Both the position numbers and the translations under genes were made by a program. Of a stretch of 64,000 nt of DNA, positions 19,035 through 27,690 are shown piece after piece. Source of the DNA: Kiritimatiellia bacterium (GTDB taxonomy: Bacteria > Verrucomicrobiota > Kiritimatiellia > RFP12 > UBA1067); NCBI GenBank assembly GCA_016296065.1, contig JAEDKA010000001.1:62001-126000 (forward strand). The letters run 5' to 3'. Position 1 is the first letter of the stretch. Every line of letters starts with the position of its first letter. The notes below the pieces were generated by a model. That model worked only from the letters and a program-made list of their open reading frames with translations. It was not told where the DNA came from and ran no database searches.

Positions 19035-21680
19035 ATGAATAGGCCCTTAGCGATATTTGGTATCCTGTCCATCACCGGTGCGGCCTTGGCCGCACCGTTC
19101 TCCGAACGCGACTCGGTGCTGGTCGGCGGAGAGTGGACGATGGGAAGGGAGGCGGCGCTCTCCGTGTCCGGGCGCGCCGTCTCGTCCGCGGGGTTCGACG
19201 ACTCCAAGTGGCTCCCGGCCAAGGTGCCGGGAACCGTCTTGGACAACATGGTGCGCAACGGACTCCTCCCCGACCCGTACTATGGCCTCAACAACCGCCG
19301 CAAGCTAAAGACGATCCCCGACCTCAACGACGTAGACCCGGAATACTACACCGCGTGGTTCCGCACGACGTTCGACGTGCCGGCGGACTACAAGGGCAAG
19401 AACGTGTGGCTCGCCCCAGAGGGCATCAACTACCGCGGCGAGATATGGATCAACGGACAGGCCGTCGGCAAGACGGCCGGCATGTTCAGGCGGCAGGTGT
19501 TCGACGTTACGGACTTCGTCAAGCCGGGGGAGAAGAACGTCCTCGCCGTAAAGGTGTCGCCTGTGGACGTTCCCGGCGATCCGCATCCGCAGGCGAACGG
19601 CAAGACGTGGGGCGCGTCGGGCGAGTGGCGCAACGGCGGCGACGGGCAGATCGGCAAGAACGTGACGATGCTCATGTCCATCGGCTGGGACTTCACGTTC
19701 TCGGACGGAATCCGCGACCGCAACACCGGCATCTGGCGTCCGATCAGACTCTTCGCGACCGGCCCCACGCGCCTCGCCAACCCGTTCATCCGCACGAAGT
19801 TCCTCGACCCAGCACACAAGCAGGTTGAGATAGTGGCCGACATCGAGGTCGACAACTATGCTGGCCGCAGGGGCATGGGCCAGTTCATCGAGTTCACGGT
19901 CGAGGGCACGAGCATAAAGCAGCGCACCCACATCGGCGTGACACGCGGCGAATACGGCATGCGCACGTTCAAGGTCAAGCTCGACAATCCGAAGCTCTGG
20001 TGGCCGCGCAACAAGGGCGAGCAGAACCTGTATACCGCGGTGTTCACGTCCTACTGCGACCAGAAGGGGCGAGAGAACGAGGTCTACGACCAGGTGAGGG
20101 TGCGCTTCGGCGTACGCGAAATCACGAGCGACGGCGGGAAGGGGCCAGACGGCAAGGAGCGCGACCGCCAGTTCTACGTGAACGGACGCAAGATGTTCGT
20201 GCGCGGCACGAACTGGATTCCCGAGGCGATGCTGAAATCGGACGACGCGCGCATGGAGGCGGAGATACGTCTCCTCGCCGAGTCGGGCGTAAACTTCGTC
20301 CGCCTCTGGGGCGGCGGCATCATCGAGAGCGACTACTTCTACGACCTCTGCGACAAGTACGGACTCGTCGTGTGGCAGGAGTTCTTCATGACGGGCGACA
20401 CGGCGCATCCCCAGGACCGCGAGCTGTACCTCGCGAACGTCGCGGACTCCGTGAAGCACATCCGCAACCACGCGTCGCTCGGGCACTATGTCTGCTCCAA
20501 CGAGTCCTCCGAGACGCCCGGCATCCGCGAGCTCATCGCGAAGCTCGATCCAACTCACGCCTACATGCCTTCCTCGGAGACGTTCGGCGTCCACGACGGC
20601 AGCCCCTACAAGATCGTTAACCCCATGCGCTACTACGAAGACACGGCGTCCGACCGCGGCAGCCGCGCATACGGCTTCAACCCCGAGTACGGCACGTGCG
20701 CGCTTCCGGACGCGGAGTACCTCCGCACGTTCATGCCCGAGAAGATGCTCTGGCCGATGGACCGCGAGGCGTGGCGCTACCGCGAAGGCGGCGGTTTTGA
20801 CGACATGACGACGGTGCACGACGTGATGGTGAACGCCTACGGACGCTCCAAGTCGATCGACGAATACTGCCGCAAGTCCGAGGCCGTCGACGCGATGAAC
20901 CACCGTGCGCTCTGGGAGGTGTGGAACCGCGCCTCCGCAACGCGCAAGGCGACGGGCGTCCTTTTCTGGTACGCGAACACGCCGGTGCCGAAGATCGGCT
21001 CGCACGCGTGGGACCACTCGCTCGGGCTCACCTCCGCCTTCTTTGCGCAGAAGAGCGCGCTCGCGCCGCTCCATGCGCAGTTCGACTACCTCGACAACAT
21101 GGTGTCCGTCATGAACGACACGGTCGCCGACAGGTCGGTCGAAGTCGTCGCGCAGGTCTACGACTTCTCCTCGCGCAAGATCGCCGAGAAGAAGGTGTCC
21201 GCCAAGGCTCCCGCCGAGACGTGCACCGACCTCTTCGCGCTCGAGTTTCCGGCGGAGCTCACGCCGATCCACTTCATCAGGCTTGCGCTTCTCGAGAACG
21301 GCAGGGAGATCGACTCGACCGTGTACTGGCGCTCGACGAGCAAGTACACCGGGCCGAAGAAGATGGACGGTCCGACGACGGCTGGATTCGAGACGATGGA
21401 CTCGCTCGCCAAGACGACTCTGGAAGCGCGCGCCGAGAAGGGCGCGAAGGGCATGGTTGTTACGGTCAGGAACACGGGCAAGTCAATTGCCTTCATGGTA
21501 AAGCTCCTCGCCCGAGACGCGAAGGGCCGCAACCTGAAGCCGACGTTCTACTCGGACAACTGGTTCTCGCTGATGCCCGGCGAAACGAAGCAGGTCCTCG
21601 TCGAGCCACCGGCCGGCGCTGCGTCCTGGACAGCCGAGGCGTGGAACGCGCCCTGCGTCACGGGAAGCCTTGCACGGTAG
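19035..21680 (+). CDS. GH2 glycosidase, beta-mannosidase / exo-beta-glucosaminidase-like
   Basis: The 881-residue protein has a signal peptide (ILSITGAALAAPF). Its domains run: jelly-roll (AWFRTTFDVP, GEIWINGQ), Ig-like sandwich, TIM barrel (FVRGTNWIPEAML, VRLWGGG), then C-terminal sandwich domains. The acid/base is Glu490 in CSNESSETP and the nucleophile is probably Glu551 in NPEYGTC. The RGTNWIP and VRLWGGG blocks are typical of beta-mannosidase-type GH2 enzymes and of exo-chitosanases. It starts 23 bp after the giant surface-protein gene with no terminator between, so it depends on promoter copy 4. A strong terminator follows. Unlike its relative at 11018 it lacks a malectin domain. Confidence 0.86.
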   Translation: MNRPLAIFGILSITGAALAAPFSERDSVLVGGEWTMGREAALSVSGRAVSSAGFDDSKWLPAKVPGTVLDNMVRNGLLPDPYYGLNNRRKLKTIPDLNDVDPEYYTAWFRTTFDVPADYKGKNVWLAPEGINYRGEIWINGQAVGKTAGMFRRQVFDVTDFVKPGEKNVLAVKVSPVDVPGDPHPQANGKTWGASGEWRNGGDGQIGKNVTMLMSIGWDFTFSDGIRDRNTGIWRPIRLFATGPTRLANPFIRTKFLDPAHKQVEIVADIEVDNYAGRRGMGQFIEFTVEGTSIKQRTHIGVTRGEYGMRTFKVKLDNPKLWWPRNKGEQNLYTAVFTSYCDQKGRENEVYDQVRVRFGVREITSDGGKGPDGKERDRQFYVNGRKMFVRGTNWIPEAMLKSDDARMEAEIRLLAESGVNFVRLWGGGIIESDYFYDLCDKYGLVVWQEFFMTGDTAHPQDRELYLANVADSVKHIRNHASLGHYVCSNESSETPGIRELIAKLDPTHAYMPSSETFGVHDGSPYKIVNPMRYYEDTASDRGSRAYGFNPEYGTCALPDAEYLRTFMPEKMLWPMDREAWRYREGGGFDDMTTVHDVMVNAYGRSKSIDEYCRKSEAVDAMNHRALWEVWNRASATRKATGVLFWYANTPVPKIGSHAWDHSLGLTSAFFAQKSALAPLHAQFDYLDNMVSVMNDTVADRSVEVVAQVYDFSSRKIAEKKVSAKAPAETCTDLFALEFPAELTPIHFIRLALLENGREIDSTVYWRSTSKYTGPKKMDGPTTAGFETMDSLAKTTLEARAEKGAKGMVVTVRNTGKSIAFMVKLLARDAKGRNLKPTFYSDNWFSLMPGETKQVLVEPPAGAASWTAEAWNAPCVTGSLAR

Positions 21681-21702
21681 GCCTGTTTTTACAATCTCCC
21701 CT

Positions 21703-21737
21703 CACGCACCGCCGCATAGCGGCGGTGCGTGTTTTTT
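21703..21737 (+). terminator. Rho-independent terminator
   Basis: CACGCACCGCCGC at 21703-21715 pairs with GCGGCGGTGCGTG at 21719-21731 around a 3-nt loop, a 13-bp perfect stem, and six T's follow. It ends the 14470-21680 unit. Confidence 0.92.
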
Positions 21738-21772
21738 CGTTAGGGAAGCTGGCAAAGCTGTTTGAATCGCCT

Positions 21773-21843
21773 TGCGTAAATTTCACGGTATATTTTGCGT
21801 ATAATTCTCGCACATGGAATGCCTTCTGTGATATTATATTAAC
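21773..21843 (+). promoter_or_regulatory. Tandem-box promoter, copy 5 (leaderless type)
   Basis: The distal box TGCGTAAATTTCACG lies at 21773-21787, the proximal box TGCGTATAATTCTCG at 21796-21810, and TATTAT at 21832-21837 after 21 bp. The predicted +1 is exactly ATG 21844, with no leader and no Shine-Dalgarno sequence. Confidence 0.82.
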
Positions 21844-23313
21844 ATGAAAACGATAGGACTCAGACTTTGTGCTTCAGTTTTTGTTTCCGCAGCGGCCCTT
21901 TCGGCTTATGCGGTTGTCAGGCCCGCCGCTGTCTTCACCGACGGCGCCGTGCTTCAGGCTAAGCGCGCCGTGCCCGTCTGGGGCATGGCCGATCCGGGCG
22001 AGAAAGTCGTCGTCAAGTTCGCCGGGCAGACGAAGACGGTAAAGGCTGGCGCGGACGGCAAGTGGCGCGTCGCTCTCGATCCGATGGAGTATTCTTCCGT
22101 CGGCCGCGAGCTCGTCGTCGGTTCGACGAAGTTCTCCGACGTCCTGGTCGGGGAGGTGTGGCTCGGCATCGGCCAGTCGAACATGGAGTTCTCCTTCGAC
22201 ATCTGCGAGGAGGGCAAGGTCGCGTCCAAGGGCGGGGTGATTCCGACGACCGTCAGGTACTTCCACCTGCCCAAGGACGGCGACGAGAAGCCGCGCGACA
22301 TGTTCGCCGTGCCGGAGGGCGTCAAGTGGCGCGCCTACACGAAGGAGAACGAGAAGGAGAACAAGCGCTCGTCGATGCTGTTGGCGCTGATCGCGCAGAG
22401 GCTCTCCGCCGCGCTGGACGTGCCGATCGGCGTAATCGGCGCGGCTGTGGGCGGCGCGAACCTCGAGACGTGGATGAGCGAGGCGGCGATCGCCGAGGCT
22501 GGGACGCAGGAGGAGGCGGCGAAGCTCCTCAAGATGTGCGAGGGCTGGCACCAGAACGACATCAAGCGCTGGGAGAACCGTCCCGAGAGCGAGAAGAACA
22601 GGCCGTTCCCGAAGATCAACTACGAGAGCCGTCCGACGCAGGTGTGGAACGCGATGGTCCCTCCGCTCGCGCCGTACGCCGTGCGCGGCATGATCTGGTA
22701 CCAGGGCGAGATGAACTCCGGATGGCAGAAGTACGAGAAGCAGTTCCCGTTTTTCGTGAAGCACCTGCGCGCGGCCTTCGGCGTCACGGACCAGCCGCTC
22801 TACATCGTGCAGCTGCCCGACTTCAAGCAGGATCACTGGGTGCGCATCCGCGACGTGCAGCGCAAGATGAGCGAGACCGTCTCCAACTGCGAACTCGCCG
22901 TGACGATCGACGGCAACGAGCTCGAGCTGCATCCGAGGGACAAGACGAAGCTCGCCACGCGCCTTGCAAACCTCGCGCTCGCGGGATGCTACGGACGCAA
23001 GATGCTTGCGCGCTCGCCGGCGCCCGAAAAGGCCGCCGCCAAGGGCTGGAAGGTGCGCGTCGCGTTCAAGAACTGTGGAGAGGGACTCAAGCTGACCGAG
23101 GGCGCCGCGCCGCGCACGTTTGAACTCGTGGAGAAGGGCGACAAGGGAGTCCCGGTCGAGGCCAAGCTCGTCGGGAAGAACACGGTCGAGCTGACCGTTC
23201 CCGAGGGGATGGGCGCGCCGACGCGCGTCAGGTACGCCTGGTCTCCGGATCCGGACGTAAACCTCGTCAATTCCGCCGACCTCCCCGCCACCCCGTTCGA
23301 GATCGAGCTATAG
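21844..23313 (+). CDS. Sialate O-acetylesterase-type SGNH esterase
   Basis: The 489-residue exported esterase has a signal peptide (SVFVSAAALSAYA). GIGQSNMEF carries nucleophile Ser112, MIWYQGEMNS is the conserved central block, and ELHPRDK supplies His363 near the end of the catalytic domain. It belongs to the same SASA family as the 1624 gene but is shorter and clearly diverged. It heads an operon with the large GH3 and the GH55-like protein. The start lies exactly at the predicted transcription start, so translation would begin on a leaderless message. The activity is O-deacetylation of a glycan; the sugar is unknown. Confidence 0.86.
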   Translation: MKTIGLRLCASVFVSAAALSAYAVVRPAAVFTDGAVLQAKRAVPVWGMADPGEKVVVKFAGQTKTVKAGADGKWRVALDPMEYSSVGRELVVGSTKFSDVLVGEVWLGIGQSNMEFSFDICEEGKVASKGGVIPTTVRYFHLPKDGDEKPRDMFAVPEGVKWRAYTKENEKENKRSSMLLALIAQRLSAALDVPIGVIGAAVGGANLETWMSEAAIAEAGTQEEAAKLLKMCEGWHQNDIKRWENRPESEKNRPFPKINYESRPTQVWNAMVPPLAPYAVRGMIWYQGEMNSGWQKYEKQFPFFVKHLRAAFGVTDQPLYIVQLPDFKQDHWVRIRDVQRKMSETVSNCELAVTIDGNELELHPRDKTKLATRLANLALAGCYGRKMLARSPAPEKAAAKGWKVRVAFKNCGEGLKLTEGAAPRTFELVEKGDKGVPVEAKLVGKNTVELTVPEGMGAPTRVRYAWSPDPDVNLVNSADLPATPFEIEL

Positions 23314-23378
23314 GCGCTGACAGTTGCGGAATGACATTTCTCCCACGCTGAGTTTTCAACGACATACAGGAACACCCC

Positions 23379-26300
23379 ATGAAGACAAAACTCCTTGCGA
23401 TTGCGGCCGCCGCCGCGTCAGTTGGATTCGGGGCCGCGCAGCCGGCCTACCTCGACACGTCGCTCTCCTTCGAGGAGCGCGCCGCTGATCTCGTCTCGCG
23501 AATGACGCTCGACGAGAAATGCGACCAGCTGGGACGCACGACAAAGGCGGTGCCGCGTCTCGGCGTCGCGCGATACGACTTCTGGAACGAGGCGCTGCAC
23601 GGAATCCAGAACGGAACAGGCGAGGGCACGAGCTTCCCGATGCCGCTTTCGCTTGCGTGCACGTGGGACGAGGCGTTCATCCGCCGCGTCGCGGACGCGA
23701 TCGCGGACGAATGCCGCGGGCATTCGCAGCCGGTCGAAGAGGGCGGACGCGGACGCGGACTCTCCTACTGGTGCCCGACGATCAACCTCGCGCGCCATCC
23801 TCTCTGGGGCCGCACGAACGAGGCGTGGGGCGAAGACCCGTATGTCGCCGGCATGCTTTCGAGTGCGTTCGTCGAAGGCATGAAGGGCGGCGACGCAAAG
23901 TACCTCAAGACAGTCCCGACGATCAAGCACTACGCGCTCAACGACCACGAGAACCAGCGCGGCTCGACGTCGTCCGATGCAAGCGAGGCCGACATCCGCG
24001 ACTACTACGCGCGCGTCTACCGCTATGTCGTGGAGCGCACGGACGTTCCGTCGCTCATGAGCGCGTACAACGCCGTCAACTTCACCCCCTCGTCAGGAAA
24101 CCCGTTCCTGCTTACGACGCTTCTCAGGGACACCTTCGGCTTCACGGGCTTCGTCGTCTCCGACTGCGGCGCAATCGACAACCTCGAGCGCCAGCAGAAG
24201 TGGCAGCCCGACAGGAACACTGTGCAGCCGAAGAACTACCGCATGGCGGACGGCAAGGCGCTCTCCGACTATGTCGATCCCAACGGCGTCGTGACGAAGC
24301 CGGGCTCGGTTGCGCTCGCGCTAATGGCCGGATGCGACATGGACTGCAACGGCGACGTCTATCCCGCCAACGCGCGCCGCGCCGTCGCTGCTGGACTTGT
24401 CACCGAAAGCCAGATCGACCTCAACGTCTACCGCAGCGTCCTCGCGCGCTTCAGGCTCGGCGAGTTTGACCCCGTCGAGAAGGTGGCGTGGCGCGGCGAC
24501 AAGTACTCGTTTGCAAACACGGTCGAGACGAAGGAACACCGAGCGCTCGCCGACGAGGCCGCCGCACGCGGCGTGGTGCTCCTCAAGAACGAGGGCTCGT
24601 TCCTCCCGCTCGACGCCCGCAAGCTTCGCAAGGTCGTTGTTGTGGGCGACAGGGCGGACACGTGCTTCCTCGGCAACTACCACGGAAAGCCCAAGGAGAA
24701 GAACCGCATCTCGTGCTACGCAGGCATCGACGACTACCTTTTCGTCCACAACCGCGCGACCGAGCTCAAGCTCGTCGACACGTTCGGCGAGGATGGCGAG
24801 ATCCGGGAAGAGGACAAGGCAGTGATCTCGGCTGCCGACGTCGTGATCATCGTTGCCGCCGACGAGCATGACGACTCGAGCGAGGGCAAGGACCGCGAGG
24901 TGCTTCGCCTCACGCGCAACCAGGACAAGATCGCCGCGAACGTCGCGAAGCTCAACAAAAACGCCGTTGTGTTCCTGCAGACTTCCAATGTCGTCGAACT
25001 CGGTCTCTTCAAGGACGCCGTCAAGTCCATACTCTGGTCGTCGCAGAACGGACAGGGACAGGGCGTCGGACTTGCCCGCCAGCTCTTCGGCGACGTGAAT
25101 CCCTGCGGAAAGCTCGTGTTCACGTGGTACGCGAAGGAAAGCGACCTTCCCGGGATTCGCCAGTACGGACTCAAGGAGAAGTTCCTTCCCGAGGAGAAGG
25201 ACTATCCCGCTGGCGGATACACATACCAGTATTTCAAGGGTGCGGTCGACTATCCGTTCGGCTACGGACTCAGCTACACGACGTTCAAGTACGCGAACGC
25301 CAAGGCCAGCGCGAAGAAGGCCGACGCGAACGGCAAGGTCTCGCTTTCCGTCGATGTCACCAACACGGGGAAGCGCGAGGGCTCCGAAATCGTCCAGGCG
25401 TATGTCGTCTATCCGAAGGGCAGGGGGCTCCCCGCGAAGCAGATCATGGGCTTCGCGAAGGTCGATTTGAAGCCGGGCGAGACGAAGACGGCGAACATCG
25501 ACATCGACGTATCCGACTGCGCGTTCTGGAACGGAACCAAGAAGGTCGTCCCCAACGGCGACTGGACGCTTGAGGTCGCGGCTTCCGCGACGGACGTCAA
25601 GGCCAGCTTCCCGCTCGCTGTTTCCGGCGCGCTTGCCGAGACGGTTTCCGTCGTTACGGCGAATCCGCGCGACGTCGTTGTTCATGTCGGCAAGACAGTC
25701 GCCTCGGATGTCCGATTCTCGCTCAAGGACGACCGCATCCTCCCGGCCTCCGCCGCGAAGGTTTCGTATTCGTCCTCCGATCCCTCTGTCGCCACCGTGT
25801 GCGAGAAGGGTGTTGTTTCCGGCGTAAAGCCTGGTGTCGCGACGATCACGGCGAAGGTTGACTACAAGGGGTCCGTGAAGTCCGCGTCGTTCCCGATCGC
25901 CGTCACGGACGGAACGCCCGACACGACGGACATCTCGAAGTCCGCTCCAGCTGCGAAGGCGCCGCGCGCCGTCGAGAAGCCGAAGGCCGCGCTGTACGAC
26001 CGCGACGCGCTCGAGGAGGCGATCAGGATCAAGGTGTCTGGAGACGACTACGATCCGGAGACGCTCGCCGCGTACCAGGCCGGTATACAGAAGGCGCGCG
26101 AGGTGTTCTTTGACGAGGACGCGACCGCCGCGCAGATCGACAAGGCGTGCCGCGAGCTTCTCGCCGTCAAGGCCAACCTGCGCGACTACAGGTACCTTGT
26201 CGCTGACTTCCGCTCTGCCAACAAGCTCTGGCACTTCAACGCAGGCAAGAGCATCTGGGTCAACTGGTCGCGCATCCGCGACGCCGCCGGACGCGAGGTG

Positions 26301-27680
26301 GAGAGCGACTTTACGTCGCACGATCCGAAGAAGCTGGAGCTGCGCTTCACGATAACGCTCGAGCCTTCCGACTACCGCACTCCGTTTGCCAACGCCATAG
26401 CCGGCGGATCGTGGATCAAGCTGCGCTCGCGCGACGTCGCGCAGAAGGACAACGACCCCGACCTCCAGGTGTTTGGAGGGAGACTCACCGACAACAACGA
26501 GCACAACTATGGCTGGAACGTGTGCGACTACATCAAGGACTGGGGCCGCACCGAGGTCGTGATTCCGCTCGCCGTGGTGAATCCCGACGGCACGACGGGA
26601 CTGCCGTTCATCGACAAGGGCTTCCGTGCGCAGGAGCCCGCGCACATGTCGCGCGGCAAGATCGACTGGGCGACCATCGACCGCATCTTCATGAACTTCA
26701 ACTTCCAGGACAAGTTCAAGAAGTCCGCCTCGGTGACGGCGAAGATCGAGAACTGCCGCGTCGTCGACGTCACGCTCGAGGAGGAGCGCGAGAAGGTCGC
26801 GGCGATGCTTGACGAGAAGCTTTCGGGCTCGTGCGACTGCCCTGACAGGATTGCACTGCACGACCGCGCGGCGAAGGCCGCCCGCGAGGCGATCGCCGGC
26901 GAGAACGTCGTTGCGCTCCGCCGCGCCGCCGCGGCGCTTCTCGAGGCGCGCGCGAACGCCGGATACCACGCGAGCGTCAACAAGGATGCGCTGCGCAAGG
27001 CGATCGAGGGGCGGGTCCGCGACTTCTCGCGCTACACCGCCGAGTCCACGGACGAGTACAAGGGCCTCTTCCGCAAGGCCGCGGCCGTCTACGCGGACAA
27101 GGAGGCGACGCAGCTGGAGGTGAACCGCGCGGTCAGATCGCTCGAAGGGTCCGCCGAAATCCTCAAGGTGCGCCGCGTCGAGCCGCATCCGATCTCCACG
27201 CTCCTCGAGGGAGAGAAGTCGGTCGAGTCGCACGGACTCATGTTCGGCGTAGACTGCGACGTCGATCTCTCCGGACAGGAGGACTATGACGTGACGGTGC
27301 GCTACGAGATCAAGGTCGAGGCGACACATCCGAATCCGCCCAGGGGCAACGCTTGGCTAAAGTACATCGTGAACGGCAACGCGCGCGTGTGGGGCGAGGG
27401 TTCGAAGAAGAGCGAGGACGCCGTGCGCATCGCCGCCATGAGCTGCCTCAGGGACAGCCCGATGGCCGCGTACGAGAGGCCGGGCGAGTGGATGACGATG
27501 ACTCACAAGATTCCGTCCGCCAGGCTGAATGGCGCGAGGCTTACGCGCTTCGAGACGTACATGTTCAACGACTCGAAGGGCTATGTGCCTGATCCGCCGG
27601 ACGGAAACACATGGAACAACGACACTGGCGTGAAGATGACCGTGCGCGACGTTCGGGTGTACACCGACAGGCCAGAATAG
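23379..27680 (+). CDS. Large multidomain GH3 glycosidase with Ig-like, FIVAR-like and lectin-like C-terminal modules
   Basis: At 1433 residues this is about twice a normal GH3. After a signal peptide, the GH3 N-terminal barrel holds WNEALHG, the KHY block (TIKHYALNDHEN) and nucleophile Asp262 in VVSDCGAID. The GH3 C-domain and a fibronectin-III-like domain (YPFGYGLSYTTF) run to about residue 740. A Big_2-type Ig domain follows (about 755-845, YSSSDPSVATV). Next come a FIVAR-like helical segment (about 870-940), a jelly-roll-like domain (about 940-1120), more helical repeats (to about 1260) and a final beta-rich domain. The 65-bp gap upstream lacks a tandem box, so it is transcribed from copy 5. 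Beta-glucosidase or xylosidase activity is likely. Confidence 0.86.
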   Translation: MKTKLLAIAAAAASVGFGAAQPAYLDTSLSFEERAADLVSRMTLDEKCDQLGRTTKAVPRLGVARYDFWNEALHGIQNGTGEGTSFPMPLSLACTWDEAFIRRVADAIADECRGHSQPVEEGGRGRGLSYWCPTINLARHPLWGRTNEAWGEDPYVAGMLSSAFVEGMKGGDAKYLKTVPTIKHYALNDHENQRGSTSSDASEADIRDYYARVYRYVVERTDVPSLMSAYNAVNFTPSSGNPFLLTTLLRDTFGFTGFVVSDCGAIDNLERQQKWQPDRNTVQPKNYRMADGKALSDYVDPNGVVTKPGSVALALMAGCDMDCNGDVYPANARRAVAAGLVTESQIDLNVYRSVLARFRLGEFDPVEKVAWRGDKYSFANTVETKEHRALADEAAARGVVLLKNEGSFLPLDARKLRKVVVVGDRADTCFLGNYHGKPKEKNRISCYAGIDDYLFVHNRATELKLVDTFGEDGEIREEDKAVISAADVVIIVAADEHDDSSEGKDREVLRLTRNQDKIAANVAKLNKNAVVFLQTSNVVELGLFKDAVKSILWSSQNGQGQGVGLARQLFGDVNPCGKLVFTWYAKESDLPGIRQYGLKEKFLPEEKDYPAGGYTYQYFKGAVDYPFGYGLSYTTFKYANAKASAKKADANGKVSLSVDVTNTGKREGSEIVQAYVVYPKGRGLPAKQIMGFAKVDLKPGETKTANIDIDVSDCAFWNGTKKVVPNGDWTLEVAASATDVKASFPLAVSGALAETVSVVTANPRDVVVHVGKTVASDVRFSLKDDRILPASAAKVSYSSSDPSVATVCEKGVVSGVKPGVATITAKVDYKGSVKSASFPIAVTDGTPDTTDISKSAPAAKAPRAVEKPKAALYDRDALEEAIRIKVSGDDYDPETLAAYQAGIQKAREVFFDEDATAAQIDKACRELLAVKANLRDYRYLVADFRSANKLWHFNAGKSIWVNWSRIRDAAGREVESDFTSHDPKKLELRFTITLEPSDYRTPFANAIAGGSWIKLRSRDVAQKDNDPDLQVFGGRLTDNNEHNYGWNVCDYIKDWGRTEVVIPLAVVNPDGTTGLPFIDKGFRAQEPAHMSRGKIDWATIDRIFMNFNFQDKFKKSASVTAKIENCRVVDVTLEEEREKVAAMLDEKLSGSCDCPDRIALHDRAAKAAREAIAGENVVALRRAAAALLEARANAGYHASVNKDALRKAIEGRVRDFSRYTAESTDEYKGLFRKAAAVYADKEATQLEVNRAVRSLEGSAEILKVRRVEPHPISTLLEGEKSVESHGLMFGVDCDVDLSGQEDYDVTVRYEIKVEATHPNPPRGNAWLKYIVNGNARVWGEGSKKSEDAVRIAAMSCLRDSPMAAYERPGEWMTMTHKIPSARLNGARLTRFETYMFNDSKGYVPDPPDGNTWNNDTGVKMTVRDVRVYTDRPE

Positions 27681-27690
27681 CGAGGAAACC

